Shown: in pieces, positions 7,527 through 15,933 of the stretch
How the letters are laid out: every line of letters starts with the position of its first letter
Numbering within the stretch: the first letter of the stretch is position 1
Assembly (NCBI RefSeq): GCF_015163665.1
Contig: NZ_JADEUG010000034.1
Location: forward strand, 1 to 38,036
DNA length: 38,036 bases
Direction of reading: 5' to 3'
From: Xenorhabdus sp. BG5
Lineage (GTDB): Bacteria; Pseudomonadota; Gammaproteobacteria; Enterobacterales; Enterobacteriaceae
Position numbers and translations under genes: made by a program
Notes under the pieces: model-generated
Databases searched by the model: none
What the model was told of the DNA's origin: nothing
Seen by the model: the letters and a program-made list of their open reading frames with translations, nothing else

Positions 7527-8564
7527 ATGGATTTACTGACTTTATTACTTGAAAATAAATGGCTTGAAAATAAATGGCTTGAAAACAAGATCGAAAATAA
7601 CCTGGTTTTTCCGCCAACGATTCAGTCATCATGGCTAGCGGAAGGGGTATTACAGTTATTACCGCAAAAACGACCACAAGTAAAAGGGACCTCTTCACAA
7701 GAAAAATCTGTCGATACGTTGATTATCTCCGCCGGAATTCATGGCAATGAAACGGCACCGATAGAAATACTTATCCAGTTATTATCACAACTGGCTCAGG
7801 GAAAATTGCCATTGCAACATAATCTTCTGCTGGTATTTGGCAATTTACCCGCCATGCGGGCAGGGCAACGATATATTGATCATGATCTCAACCGCATGTT
7901 TGGTGGCCGTTATCAACATTTTCCTTTGGGGAATGAATCGAAGCGTGCCATGGAGTTGGAATCTGTTATCCAACGATTTTTTCATGAACCTGCGGTGATG
8001 GCATCAACGCAATATCAGCACTTTGATCTTCACACTGCAATCCGAGGTTCCTGCCATGAACAGTTCGCCCTATTGCCATACCAGGCACGTGAATATGCTG
8101 TGGATTTTTTACAATGGCTGGAAAATAGTGATCTCGATGCCTTGGTATTTCATAACACAGCAGGGGGGACGTTCAGTCACTTTACCAGCGAATATTTCAA
8201 CGTGGATAGTTGCACGCTGGAAATCGGTAAGGCACTGCCTTTTGGACAAAACAATTTGACCAGGTTCAGTAATATTACTACAGCCTTGCAGGATTTGATT
8301 GCCGGTTTGCCTTCAGGTAAACGCGTTAAACCGGCGCTTAAACACTATCGTGTGGTTGATGCAATTATCAAACAACATGATGGTTTTCAGCTCAATATTC
8401 CAGAGGATACGAAAAACTTTACTGAATTACCGCAAGGTTTTGAAATCGCCCACCAACAACATCAATCCTGGAAGATCGAATCGCCTGCAAACTTTATCCT
8501 GTTTCCTAACGCTCATGTTGCTGTTGGGCTACGAGCAGGATTGTTGTTAGAGAAATGTTGTTAG
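7527..8564 (+). CDS. astE: Succinylglutamate desuccinylase
   Basis: This zinc carboxypeptidase-like enzyme (AstE/AspA family), 345 aa, splits N-succinylglutamate into succinate and glutamate, the last step of the pathway. Zinc ligands are His72 and Glu75 in Gly-Ile-His-Gly-Asn-Glu and His169 in Phe-Asp-Leu-His-Thr-Ala. The catalytic Glu is Glu232 in Cys-Thr-Leu-Glu-Ile-Gly-Lys. Asp-Leu-Asn-Arg-Met-Phe-Gly-Gly at 120-127 and the end Gly-Leu-Arg-Ala-Gly-Leu-Leu-Leu-Glu-Lys are family blocks. AGGAGAT lies just before the ATG, 12 bases after astB. The N-terminus is longer than the roughly 322 residues of E. coli AstE, partly because a 15-bp in-frame tandem duplication repeats Leu-Glu-Asn-Lys-Trp. 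That region precedes the catalytic core, so the enzyme is probably intact. Confidence 0.94.
   Translation: MDLLTLLLENKWLENKWLENKIENNLVFPPTIQSSWLAEGVLQLLPQKRPQVKGTSSQEKSVDTLIISAGIHGNETAPIEILIQLLSQLAQGKLPLQHNLLLVFGNLPAMRAGQRYIDHDLNRMFGGRYQHFPLGNESKRAMELESVIQRFFHEPAVMASTQYQHFDLHTAIRGSCHEQFALLPYQAREYAVDFLQWLENSDLDALVFHNTAGGTFSHFTSEYFNVDSCTLEIGKALPFGQNNLTRFSNITTALQDLIAGLPSGKRVKPALKHYRVVDAIIKQHDGFQLNIPEDTKNFTELPQGFEIAHQQHQSWKIESPANFILFPNAHVAVGLRAGLLLEKCC
7548..7589 (+). repeat. 15-bp tandem repeat in the astE N-terminal coding region
   Basis: CTTGAAAATAAATGG occurs at 7548-7562 and again at 7563-7577, followed by a partial third copy (CTTGAAAACAAG) at 7578-7589. The unit is a multiple of three, so each copy adds Leu-Glu-Asn-Lys-Trp in frame. 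Replication slippage is the simplest origin, and copy number may vary between strains. Confidence 0.9.
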
Positions 8565-8613
8565 AAAAATTAACCTAATCAATTCATAAAACAACAAGCC
8601 GTAGAGGTTATTG

Positions 8614-10038
8614 ATGACGAGATCATTAAAAACACCGGTGGAACAATCTGCCGGTGAGCAAAAACTTCACCGTGGATTGGGTAAGCGCCATGTTCAGTTG
8701 ATCGCAATTGGCGGTGCCATTGGTACAGGGTTGTTTATGGGGGCAGGGAAAACCATTGCAGTATCAGGGACTTCAATTATCCTGACTTATCTTTTGATTG
8801 GTTTTTTTGCTTTTATGGTCATGCGGGCAATGGGCGAACTGTTGCTCACCAAATTGGATTACAGGACGTTTGCTGATTTTGTCGCGGATTATCTTGGGGA
8901 CAAGGCCAGCTATTTTCTGGGATGGACTTATTGGATGAGCTGGATCGTCAGTTGCATCGCCGATGTGGTAGTGTGTGGTGGCTATATCCAGTATTGGTTC
9001 CCAGACAGTTGGCTTTGGTTAACGGCTCTGTTTATTTTGGCATTGATGTGCTTGAGTAATTTCTTCTCAGTACGGCTGTTTGGTGAAACGGAATTCTGGT
9101 TTGCCATGATTAAGGTGGTGACGATAGTCGCTTTAATTATCGTTGGCATTGGCATGGTTTTTGTTGGCTGGACTTCTCCCAATGGTGTGACCGCGTCTAT
9201 AAGCCATTTGACGGAGCCCGAAGTCTTCCTGCCCAATGGCGTATTGGGATTTCTGGCGGGTTTTCAGATTGCCATTTTCTCTTTTACTGGCATTGAGTTG
9301 GTTGGCACCGTGACGGCTGAAACTAAAGAGCCAGAGAAAATCTTGCCAAAAGCGATCAACAGTATTCCGATCCGAATCATTATCTTTTACGTGCTTTCCA
9401 TGATGTGCATCATCGCGGTTACCTCATGGCCACAGATTTCATCGGAAGTGAGTCCCTTTGTGACGCTGTTTGCATTGGCAGGGTTGCCAGCAGCAGCAGC
9501 GGTAATTAATTTTGTTGCCCTGACTTCGGCGATGTCTTCGGCCAACAGTGGGTTATATGCCTGTACCCGTATGCTTTATGGTTTGTCCACGGAAAAGCTG
9601 GCGCACAGCAAATTTGGGCAACTTTCAATCAACAGTGCCGTTCCCATTTTTAGCTTGATATTTTCGGTGCTTTGCATGGCAAGTGGCGTATTCTTGCTAT
9701 TCATCATTCCCAATGTCATGAAATTATTTACTATTGTTACGACTGTGGCGGCCATCATGGTGATTTATAGCTGGTGTATGATACTGATTGCTTATCTGGC
9801 TTATCGCAAGAAATGTCCTGATCTGCATAAAAAATCTATCTATAAAATGCCAATGGGCATTCCTATGACATGGTGTACTTTGCTATTTTTTGTCTTTACG
9901 GTGGTGATCATGGTGTTTGATTATGACACTCGTATTGCACTATATGGTACGCCAGTGTGGTTTGTGATATTGGAAATTTTGTGGCGAATGCGGAAAAATC
10001 GTGAACGGCAGGGCATTCAGGATGAAATGGTAAATTGA
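8614..10038 (+). CDS. cycA: APC-family amino-acid permease, CycA-like
   Basis: This inner-membrane H+-coupled amino-acid transporter of 474 aa has about 12 predicted membrane segments. The N-terminus carries His-Val-Gln-Leu-Ile-Ala-Ile-Gly-Gly-Ala-Ile-Gly-Thr-Gly-Leu-Phe-Met-Gly, the substrate-binding first helix of the AAT subfamily. Also visible are Met-Arg-Ala-Met-Gly-Glu-Leu-Leu-Leu, Phe-Thr-Gly-Ile-Glu-Leu-Val-Gly-Thr (helix 6), Ala-Glu-Thr-Lys-Glu-Pro-Glu-Lys and Lys-Ser-Ile-Tyr-Lys-Met-Pro near the end. From memory the closest E. coli relative is CycA (D-serine/D-alanine/glycine), but AAT members differ in substrate and the location after astE makes another amino acid possible. ATG 8614 is preferred to TTG 8611 because GAGG at 8604-8607 is spaced six bases from it. 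It may be cotranscribed with ast, since no terminator is seen in the 49-base gap. Confidence 0.85.
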   Translation: MTRSLKTPVEQSAGEQKLHRGLGKRHVQLIAIGGAIGTGLFMGAGKTIAVSGTSIILTYLLIGFFAFMVMRAMGELLLTKLDYRTFADFVADYLGDKASYFLGWTYWMSWIVSCIADVVVCGGYIQYWFPDSWLWLTALFILALMCLSNFFSVRLFGETEFWFAMIKVVTIVALIIVGIGMVFVGWTSPNGVTASISHLTEPEVFLPNGVLGFLAGFQIAIFSFTGIELVGTVTAETKEPEKILPKAINSIPIRIIIFYVLSMMCIIAVTSWPQISSEVSPFVTLFALAGLPAAAAVINFVALTSAMSSANSGLYACTRMLYGLSTEKLAHSKFGQLSINSAVPIFSLIFSVLCMASGVFLLFIIPNVMKLFTIVTTVAAIMVIYSWCMILIAYLAYRKKCPDLHKKSIYKMPMGIPMTWCTLLFFVFTVVIMVFDYDTRIALYGTPVWFVILEILWRMRKNRERQGIQDEMVN

Positions 10039-10088
10039 ATTAAACAGATCCTATGAAGATATTTTTTTATATTATTGGGAGATAGATC

Positions 10089-10766
10089 ATGGTACTTGAA
10101 TCAAAATTTTTTAGCATCTTGGACCCAGATATAACGGGACCATTGACGCGTAGTGAGTCAAATTTAATAAATATGTCTTCCAAGGTATTTAATATTAAAA
10201 ATTTTATCACTATCAGAGAGGTTGGGCTTCAAGAGGCTTTATGTGTTGCTAATCAAATAAGAACGAACATGATTAATGCTGATTGGTTGATAAGTGCCAA
10301 TCAGAACAGTGAATTAAGTCGGGAGCAAGAACGATGGAATTCGAGGTATAAGGCTAGCTATAGAATACTTTCCCACATCTCTTGTCTCTTAGAAAGTAAC
10401 TTTGCAGATGTTTCACCTTTAATAGAGCATTATTCCTTTGTGATGTTTTTTCAAGGAACACCAATTGGTATGTTGATATTTTCTAATAACAAGGAAAAAG
10501 TCACAGAACCTTCTTCTATTATAGAGTTCGCCACCCATATAGGCATTAGAAATAGTGGGGTTTTTCTAATGGAATATGCGGTAAATAAATCAAAAACACT
10601 GGGTAAAAATGGGAATGTCAAACTAATACCAGAGCCTGCTGCGAGAGATGTTTACTTTCAATATGGGTTTGGATATCAAGGAGGTTGCATGGTATTAGAA
10701 CCAGCCAAAAGTGATAAATGGGGATTTTGGCGGGGAGAATACTATTTTAAGGCAAATTGTGTATAA
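10089..10766 (+). CDS. Unrecognised protein with GNAT-like C-terminus
   Basis: The 225-aa protein has no signal peptide or membrane helix. The C-terminal third resembles a Gcn5-related N-acetyltransferase: a beta-strand-like Ser-Phe-Val-Met-Phe-Phe-Gln-Gly-Thr-Pro-Ile-Gly-Met-Leu-Ile-Phe, then Ile-Glu-Phe-Ala-Thr-His-Ile-Gly, a helix with Met-Glu-Tyr-Ala-Val, and Ala-Ala-Arg-Asp-Val-Tyr-Phe-Gln-Tyr-Gly-Phe, which fits the closing Tyr-x-x-x-Gly-Phe motif of GNAT proteins. A canonical acetyl-CoA pyrophosphate loop (Arg/Gln-x-x-Gly-x-Gly/Ala) is not obvious. The N-terminal part is unfamiliar. GGGAGAT lies just before the ATG, 50 bases after the permease, so it may be the last gene of that transcript. 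It is more AT-rich than its neighbours, which suggests a later arrival. The acetyltransferase call is a fold-level guess. Confidence 0.55.
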   Translation: MVLESKFFSILDPDITGPLTRSESNLINMSSKVFNIKNFITIREVGLQEALCVANQIRTNMINADWLISANQNSELSREQERWNSRYKASYRILSHISCLLESNFADVSPLIEHYSFVMFFQGTPIGMLIFSNNKEKVTEPSSIIEFATHIGIRNSGVFLMEYAVNKSKTLGKNGNVKLIPEPAARDVYFQYGFGYQGGCMVLEPAKSDKWGFWRGEYYFKANCV

Positions 10767-10823
10767 ACAGAAAGTTTCTGCCCCCCCTGAACCATTGAAA
10801 AGAATTGCTGATCATCAGCAGAC

Positions 10824-10857
10824 AAAAAATAGCCCCACGCTAACAGCATAGGGCTAT
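10824..10857 (-). terminator. Rho-independent terminator of ackA-pta
   Basis: Read on the minus strand, ATAGCCC pairs with GGGCTAT across a 15-base loop and is followed by a run of T (plus-strand positions 10824-10829). It lies 24 bases beyond the pta stop. A 13-base palindrome GCTGATCATCAGC sits at 10807-10819, just beyond the terminator on this strand. Confidence 0.8.
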
Positions 10858-10880
10858 CTTATGTTTATGCAGCGAGAAAA

Positions 10881-13025
10881 TTACGCGTTTTCTTGCTGGG
10901 TTGCCTGAATTGCAGTCAGTGCAACGGTGTAGACGATATCATCAACCAGTGCGCCACGGGACAGGTCGTTAACGGGTTTACGCATACCTTGCAGCATTGG
11001 TCCGATAGAGACCAGATCTGCTGAACGCTGTACCGCCTTGTAAGTGGTATTACCGGTGTTCAGGTCTGGGAAGATGAACACGGTGGCCTGGCCTGCAACC
11101 GGCGAATTCGGTGCCTTGGATTTCGCCACATCCGCCATGATAGCCGCGTCGTACTGCAATGGGCCGTCGATGATCAGGTCTGGGCGTTTTTCTTGTGCTA
11201 AACGGGTTGCTTCACGCACTTTTTCGACGTCGCTGCCTGCACCAGAGTTACCGGTGGAGTAAGAGATCATCGCAACGCGAGGCTCAATACCAAATGCTTT
11301 TGCAGAATCCGCAGATTGGATTGCAATTTCGGACAGTTGTTCTGCGGTCGGATCTGGGTTGATCGCACAGTCACCGTAAACCAGCACTTGTTCTGGCAGC
11401 AACATAAAGAAGACAGAAGAAACCAGAGAGCTATTTGGTGCCGTTTTAATTAACTGCAATGGTGGGCGAATGGTGTTCGCTGTGGTGTGTACCGCACCGG
11501 AAACCAGACCGTCAACTTCGCTTTGTTCCAGCATCATGGTGCCCAGAACGACGTTGTCTTCCAGTTGTTCGCGGGCAACAACTTCGGTCATGCCTTTGTT
11601 CTTACGCAGTTCAACCAGACGTGGCACATAGCGTTCACGTACGGATGCAGGGTTAACAAGCTCAATGCCTGCGCCCAGTTCAACGCCTTGAGCCGCTGCT
11701 ACACGACGAATTTCTTCTGGATCGCCCAGCAGGATACATTCTGCAATGCCACGTTCAGCACAGATAGCCGCTGCTTTGACGGTACGTGGTTCGTCGCCTT
11801 CCGGCAGCACGATACGCTTGCCAGCCTGACGAGCCAGTTCGGTCAACTGGTAACGGAATGCAGGTGGAGACAGCAGGTTTGGGCGCTCTGATGCAGCTGC
11901 CAGAGAATCGATCCACTCACTGCTGATGTGTTGTGCAACGTAGTTTTGTACTTTTTCGATGCGCTCATGGTCATCGGCGGGCACTTCCAGACTGAAACTT
12001 TGCAGGTTCAGGGAAGTCTGCCATGTATTGGTTTTCACAGTGAAAACAGGCAGGCCGGTGTTGAATGCACGTTCGCACAGTTCACGGATAGAATCATCAA
12101 TTGAGTAACCACCGGTCAGCAATACGGCACCAATTTCAACACCATTCATGGCTGCCAGACATGCCGTGATCAGTACGTCAGGGCGGTCAGCCGAAGTCAC
12201 CAGCAGAGAACCCGGACGGAAGTATTCCAGCATGTTAGGAATGCTGCGAGCACAGAAAGTCACGGATTTGATACGACGGCTTTCGATGGCCCCTTCATTG
12301 ATGATGTTAGCTTTCAGATGCTTAGCCATATCAATTGCACGGGTAGCGATCAGGTCAAAACTCCACGGGATACAACCGAGAATAGGCAGAGGGCTGTTTT
12401 TGAAGATAGTTTTTTGATCGACGTTGGTGATTGTCGCTTTGGTTGATTCGTCAAAGATCTCGGATAAATCCGGGCGAGTACGGCCTTGGTCATCAACCGG
12501 AGCATTCAGTTTATTGACGATAACACCGATAATATTTTGGTTCTTGCTGCCACCGTATTCAGCACGGCTCAGTTCAATTCTTTCTTTCAGTTGCTCTGGA
12601 GTATTGGTCCCCAGGGCTGTCACGAACACGATTTCAGCGTTCAGTGTCTTGGCGATTTCATAGTTCAGGGATTGGGCAAAAGGATGTTTGCGAGTCGGAA
12701 CCAAACCTTCGAGCAGAACCACTTCCGCATCTTTGGTGTTTTCGTGGTAACGCGCCACGATTTCTTCCATTAATACGTCTTTTTTGTTAGTACTTAGCAG
12801 TGACTCCACATACGCCATATCCAGAGGTTCAGCAGCATGGATGCTGGAATGTGAACGGATAATGGACGTGGTTTGATCCTGAGAACCTGTGTGACGTGGT
12901 TGTGCGATAGGTTTGAAAACGCTCAGGCGAACGCCTTTTTGCTCCATAGAGCGAATAACACCCAGGCTGACACTGGTTAAACCAACGCTGGTGTCAGTAG
13001 GGATTAACATAATTGTACGGGACAC
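10881..13025 (-). CDS. pta: Phosphate acetyltransferase
   Basis: This enzyme converts acetyl-CoA and phosphate to acetyl phosphate and CoA in the cytoplasm, the first step of acetate overflow metabolism. The 714-aa length equals that of the long enterobacterial form. The N-terminus ([10 protein letters not shown]) starts a P-loop-like BioD/DRTGG regulatory region, and the last 330 or so residues are the PTA_PTB catalytic domain, with Leu-Pro-Glu-Gly-Asp-Glu-Pro-Arg at its start, Ser-Tyr-Ser-Thr-Gly-Asn-Ser-Gly at 588-595 and Asp-Gly-Pro-Leu-Gln-Tyr-Asp-Ala about 30 residues later. It lies 100 bases after ackA on the same strand, separated by an 11-bp hairpin, so the pair is probably one transcript with tuned pta expression. 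Confidence 0.98.
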   Translation of the reverse strand: MSRTIMLIPTDTSVGLTSVSLGVIRSMEQKGVRLSVFKPIAQPRHTGSQDQTTSIIRSHSSIHAAEPLDMAYVESLLSTNKKDVLMEEIVARYHENTKDAEVVLLEGLVPTRKHPFAQSLNYEIAKTLNAEIVFVTALGTNTPEQLKERIELSRAEYGGSKNQNIIGVIVNKLNAPVDDQGRTRPDLSEIFDESTKATITNVDQKTIFKNSPLPILGCIPWSFDLIATRAIDMAKHLKANIINEGAIESRRIKSVTFCARSIPNMLEYFRPGSLLVTSADRPDVLITACLAAMNGVEIGAVLLTGGYSIDDSIRELCERAFNTGLPVFTVKTNTWQTSLNLQSFSLEVPADDHERIEKVQNYVAQHISSEWIDSLAAASERPNLLSPPAFRYQLTELARQAGKRIVLPEGDEPRTVKAAAICAERGIAECILLGDPEEIRRVAAAQGVELGAGIELVNPASVRERYVPRLVELRKNKGMTEVVAREQLEDNVVLGTMMLEQSEVDGLVSGAVHTTANTIRPPLQLIKTAPNSSLVSSVFFMLLPEQVLVYGDCAINPDPTAEQLSEIAIQSADSAKAFGIEPRVAMISYSTGNSGAGSDVEKVREATRLAQEKRPDLIIDGPLQYDAAIMADVAKSKAPNSPVAGQATVFIFPDLNTGNTTYKAVQRSADLVSIGPMLQGMRKPVNDLSRGALVDDIVYTVALTAIQATQQENA

Positions 13026-13088
13026 GGAAACCTCTTTAACGGTTGCTCGTTAGTCAATAAATGTGACTCAGTGCGATATCTTCGTGAA

Positions 13089-13111
13089 AACCGCCAGCAT
13101 TGCTGGCGGTT
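13089..13111 (-). promoter_or_regulatory. Hairpin between ackA and pta
   Basis: AACCGCCAGCA (13089-13099) and TGCTGGCGGTT (13101-13111) are perfect 11-bp complements around one base. In transcript direction the stem is followed by TTC, so it makes only a weak terminator. It could stabilise the upstream ackA message or attenuate transcription into pta. Confidence 0.6.
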
Positions 13112-13125
13112 CTAAAATCGTCTGA

Positions 13126-14328
13126 TTATGCGGTCAGACGTGCTGAATCCTGAGCAATAACCAATTCTTCATTGGTTGGAATAACCAGTGCAGGGCGGCT
13201 GTTATCTGTCGTGATAACGCCTGATTTGCCGAAGCGAGCAGCAAGGTTACGCTCGTGATCATATTCGAAGCCCAGCAGAGCCACTTTCTTCATGGTCAGT
13301 TCACGAACCAGCGCGGAATTTTCACCGATGCCGCCTGTGAAGATAATGGCATCCAGACGGCCTTCCATCAATGCGCTGTATGCGCCGATGTATTTAGCCA
13401 GACGGTGGCAGTAAACATCCATAGCACGTTTAGCGTCAGCTTTGGTTTCGTAGTTGTCTTCTACATAACGGCAATCGCTGGTAACTTCGGTCAGACCTAA
13501 GAAACCAGACTCTTTGGTCAGCAGGGTATTGATCTGAGCAATGCTCATACCCATTGCATCGTGCAGATGGAATACGATAGCGGGATCGATATCACCACTG
13601 CGGGTTCCCATGACCAGACCTTCCAGTGGGGTCAGGCCCATAGAAGTATCAACACACTGACCGTTGACAATGGCAGAAACAGAACCCCCGTTGCCCAGGT
13701 GGCAAGTGATGACATTCAGTTCTTCAACGGATTTGTTCAGCATCTTGGCTGCTTCACGGGAAACATAGAAATGGCTGGTACCATGTGCACCGTAACGACG
13801 GATGCCATGCTCTTTGTACAGGTTGTAAGGCAGTGCGTACAGGTATGCTTCTTCAGGCATAGTCTGGTGGAATGCGGTGTCAAATACGGCAATGTTTTTC
13901 TCAAGCAAATGAGGGAAGGCTTTTTTCGCTTCAGCAATACCGATCAGGTGAGCTGGGTTGTGCAGGGGGGCGAATGGAATAGCCGCTTCAATGCCTGCGA
14001 TAACTTCATCGGTGATAACCACGGAAGAAGTGAACTTCTCACCACCATGAACAATGCGGTGACCGATGGCTGAGATTTGTGCAGAAAGCTCTGGTTTTCC
14101 AGCCAGGATAGTATTAACAATGAAATTCAGTGCTTCGCTGTGTGCTGCGCCGGCACCTAAAGCAGCTTCGTTTTTTGCGCCATCCATTTTCCATTTAATA
14201 CGGGCTTCAGGCAGGCCAAAGCATTCAGCTAAACCAGAAAGATATTCTTCCCCATTGGCAGGATCGATGATAGCGAATTTCAGGGAGGAGCTACCGCAAT
14301 TAAGAACCAGTACCAGCTTACTTGACAT
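13126..14328 (-). CDS. ackA: Acetate kinase
   Basis: This enzyme interconverts acetyl phosphate plus ADP with acetate plus ATP and, with Pta, sets acetyl phosphate levels. At 400 aa it matches the E. coli enzyme. ASKHA-fold motifs are visible: Leu-Val-Leu-Asn-Cys-Gly-Ser-Ser-Ser at 7-15 with Asn10, Gly-His-Arg-Ile-Val-His-Gly-Gly-Glu with Arg91, Phe-Asp-Thr-Ala-Phe-His-Gln with the catalytic Asp150, His182 in Gly-Ala-His-Gly, His-Leu-Gly-Asn-Gly-Gly-Ser, Arg243 in Gly-Thr-Arg-Ser-Gly, and Phe-Thr-Gly-Gly-Ile-Gly-Glu-Asn. It is the promoter-proximal gene of ackA-pta and diverges from yfbV across 263 bases that contain a palindrome shared with the nuo upstream region. Confidence 0.98.
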   Translation of the reverse strand: MSSKLVLVLNCGSSSLKFAIIDPANGEEYLSGLAECFGLPEARIKWKMDGAKNEAALGAGAAHSEALNFIVNTILAGKPELSAQISAIGHRIVHGGEKFTSSVVITDEVIAGIEAAIPFAPLHNPAHLIGIAEAKKAFPHLLEKNIAVFDTAFHQTMPEEAYLYALPYNLYKEHGIRRYGAHGTSHFYVSREAAKMLNKSVEELNVITCHLGNGGSVSAIVNGQCVDTSMGLTPLEGLVMGTRSGDIDPAIVFHLHDAMGMSIAQINTLLTKESGFLGLTEVTSDCRYVEDNYETKADAKRAMDVYCHRLAKYIGAYSALMEGRLDAIIFTGGIGENSALVRELTMKKVALLGFEYDHERNLAARFGKSGVITTDNSRPALVIPTNEELVIAQDSARLTA

Positions 14329-14391
14329 GGAAATACCTATAATCTTGTTGTGATCTAATCTTAAAGAAGAACAATGTTAAAAATAAAATAA

Positions 14392-14403
14392 TTTGTTAAC
14401 AAA
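14392..14403. promoter_or_regulatory. 12-bp palindrome TTTGTTAACAAA upstream of ackA
   Basis: This perfect palindrome lies 64 bases upstream of the ackA start and 188 bases before yfbV. The identical 12-mer occurs at 21945-21956 upstream of nuoA. Each half reads TGTTAA, which resembles the core of ArcA-type sites (TGTTA repeats); ackA and nuo are ArcA/FNR-influenced in E. coli. Function here is inferred. Confidence 0.4.
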
Positions 14404-14523
14404 CCGAACCCAATTGTTGCGAAAAAGGGCAAAATTCCTGTTTTGCTACTGCAACAACATAAAAGTCTGTGTAGGATACCGTTTGCTAGCAATAAAGACA
14501 AAATATACTTAATAGTATTAATA

Positions 14524-14550
14524 CTACAAAAAAGATTTTATCTTTTGTAG
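14524..14550 (+). promoter_or_regulatory. AT-rich hairpin in the yfbV leader
   Basis: CTACAAAAAAGAT (14524-14536) pairs with ATCTTTTGTAG (14540-14550), with a two-base bulge and a TTT loop, and is followed by GGATTTTTT. It ends about 40 bases before the yfbV start. In the plus direction this could act as a weak terminator or leader stem. Confidence 0.4.
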
Positions 14551-14591
14551 GGATTTTTTAAAAACTATACCTTTAATTGATTGAGGTCATG

Positions 14592-15047
14592 ATGAACACG
14601 ACACCGCCTGTTAGCCAGGGTTGGTTCAAGCGTATGCAATTAGGACAGCAATATTTGAAAACCTGGCCACTAGAAAAGCAACTTGCGCCTGTTTTTCCTG
14701 AAAATCGTGTAATTAAGGCAACTCGCTTTGGTATTCGGTTTATGCCGCCATTGGCCATTTTTACTTTGACATGGCAAATCGCTCTGGGGGGTCAATTGGG
14801 GCCATCGGTGGCAACGGCACTGTTTGCCTGTAGTCTGCCGTTGCAGGGATTATGGTGGCTGGGAAAACGTGCGGCGACACCATTACCGGAAAAATTATTG
14901 CATTGGTTTTATGACATTCGGGAAAAATTTGCTCAGGCAGGTATTGCAATGGCACCAGTGGAAAGTGTCCCGACCTACTTTTCACTGGCTGAATTGCTTA
15001 AACGGGCTTTTAAGCAATTGGACAACGCTTTTCTTGATGATATTTAA
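14592..15047 (+). CDS. yfbV: UPF0208 membrane protein YfbV
   Basis: This small inner-membrane protein of 151 aa has the same length as E. coli YfbV. The conserved block Lys-Thr-Trp-Pro-Leu-Glu-Lys is followed by Leu-Ala-Pro-Val-Phe and Glu-Asn-Arg-Val-Ile-Lys, then hydrophobic helices around residues 45-95 with [11 protein letters not shown] and Gly-Leu-Trp-Trp-Leu-Gly-Lys-Arg. The C-terminus ends Leu-Lys-Arg-Ala-Phe-Lys-Gln-Leu-Asp, as in the family. ATG 14592 is preferred because GAGG at 14583-14586 is five bases away; ATG 14589 and an upstream TTG at 14577 are less well placed. Family knowledge links YfbV to organisation of the chromosomal Ter region (MatP insulation), but its biochemical role is not established. 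It is divergent from ackA. Confidence 0.93.
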   Translation: MNTTPPVSQGWFKRMQLGQQYLKTWPLEKQLAPVFPENRVIKATRFGIRFMPPLAIFTLTWQIALGGQLGPSVATALFACSLPLQGLWWLGKRAATPLPEKLLHWFYDIREKFAQAGIAMAPVESVPTYFSLAELLKRAFKQLDNAFLDDI

Positions 15048-15057
15048 TCCCCAGTGT

Positions 15058-15119
15058 TATACCAATCTAACTTCAAGATGCGTGTTGTAAATTGCAATTT
15101 GAAGTTTAATGCGTATATA
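15058..15119. repeat. Palindromic repeat element, copy 2 (62 bp, uninterrupted)
   Basis: Begins TTATACCAATCTAACTTCAAG and ends TTTGAAGTTTAATGCGTATATA; the two halves are imperfect inverted repeats. It matches the outer parts of the element at 2179-2287. It starts 11 bases after the yfbV stop and ends 48 bases before the hxpA start, in the slot where yfbU lies in E. coli. It has the form of a non-autonomous MITE- or ERIC-like element. No transposase gene with matching ends is in the window. Confidence 0.75.
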
Positions 15120-15167
15120 GGGGATAAGTATCTGATTAACACATAATGACATTTGAAGGAGTCGGGT

Positions 15168-15827
15168 TTGGTTCTGAAATGTAGAGGTTTTTTATTCGAT
15201 TTGGATGGTACGCTAATTGATTCATTGCCTGCGGTTGAGCGAGCATGGATTCAGTTTGCCGATAAGATGGGTATCGATAGGGATGAAGTGCTGAATTATG
15301 TTCATGGCACGCCGGCGATATTATCGCTCCGGCATTTTATGCCAGATGCGAGTGAACAAGAGATCACCGATACTTTCAAATGGATTGAAAAAATTGAAAC
15401 AGAAGATACAGAAGGCATTACAGCTTTGCCTGGTGCCATGGCTTTGATTGATAAGTTGAACGCACTGGATATTCCGTGGGCCATTGTGACATCGGGGACG
15501 GTTCCTCTTGCTTCTGCGCGTCATAAAGTGGCGGAATTACCGGAACCTGCTCATTGGGTGACGGCCGAGTCTGTTACAAATGGAAAACCAAACCCTGAAC
15601 CCTACTTATTGGGGGCTAAAAAGCTGGGATTATTGCCGGAGGAGTGTGTCGTGTTTGAAGATGCTGCTGCGGGAATAAATGCTGGCTTGGATGCGGGTTG
15701 TCAGGTTGTTGTTGTCCACGATTCACCGGATATTCCACGCCGCAATGAAATTCATTTGACGATTAATAATCTGGAAGATATTGAGATTGTCAAATCTGGC
15801 GGTTACGTATCGATTTATACCGATTGA
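15168..15827 (+). CDS. hxpA: HAD-family hexitol/sugar phosphatase HxpA (YfbT)
   Basis: This cytoplasmic haloacid-dehalogenase phosphatase, about 219 aa, removes phosphate from hexitol and sugar phosphates (2-deoxyglucose-6-phosphate type activity in the E. coli homologue). Motif I is Phe-Asp-Leu-Asp-Gly-Thr with nucleophile Asp11 and acid/base Asp13. Motif II is Thr-Ser-Gly in Ala-Ile-Val-Thr-Ser-Gly. Motif III Lys is in Asn-Gly-Lys-Pro-Asn-Pro-Glu-Pro-Tyr, and motif IV is Phe-Glu-Asp-Ala-Ala-Ala-Gly. The helical cap lies between motifs I and II. No ATG fits: GAAGGAG at 15155-15161 points to a TTG start at 15168, six bases downstream, only four codons before the conserved Arg-Gly-Phe-Leu-Phe. 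It probably forms a unit with yfbS, although 176 bases and a hairpin separate them. Confidence 0.92.
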   Translation: MVLKCRGFLFDLDGTLIDSLPAVERAWIQFADKMGIDRDEVLNYVHGTPAILSLRHFMPDASEQEITDTFKWIEKIETEDTEGITALPGAMALIDKLNALDIPWAIVTSGTVPLASARHKVAELPEPAHWVTAESVTNGKPNPEPYLLGAKKLGLLPEECVVFEDAAAGINAGLDAGCQVVVVHDSPDIPRRNEIHLTINNLEDIEIVKSGGYVSIYTD

Positions 15828-15933
15828 GGCATCCTAAATCGGGAGGTTCCTTGATCATAACGAGGGATTTTCTCTAAAAAACATGGTCTACTGACTTTGT
15901 TAACGTTTGTACCTGTAGGCTTTTGATATATAG

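Noticed and set aside
11487-11891. 134-codon plus-strand frame antisense to pta
   Set aside because: Pta is unmistakable on the other strand; this frame is a product of its codon bias.
13561-14073. 170-codon plus-strand frame antisense to ackA
   Set aside because: It is a shadow of the acetate kinase gene, with no recognisable motif.
15146-15184. 12-codon ORF overlapping the hxpA RBS as a possible leader peptide
   Set aside because: It has no ribosome binding site and no regulatory codon pattern; likely chance.
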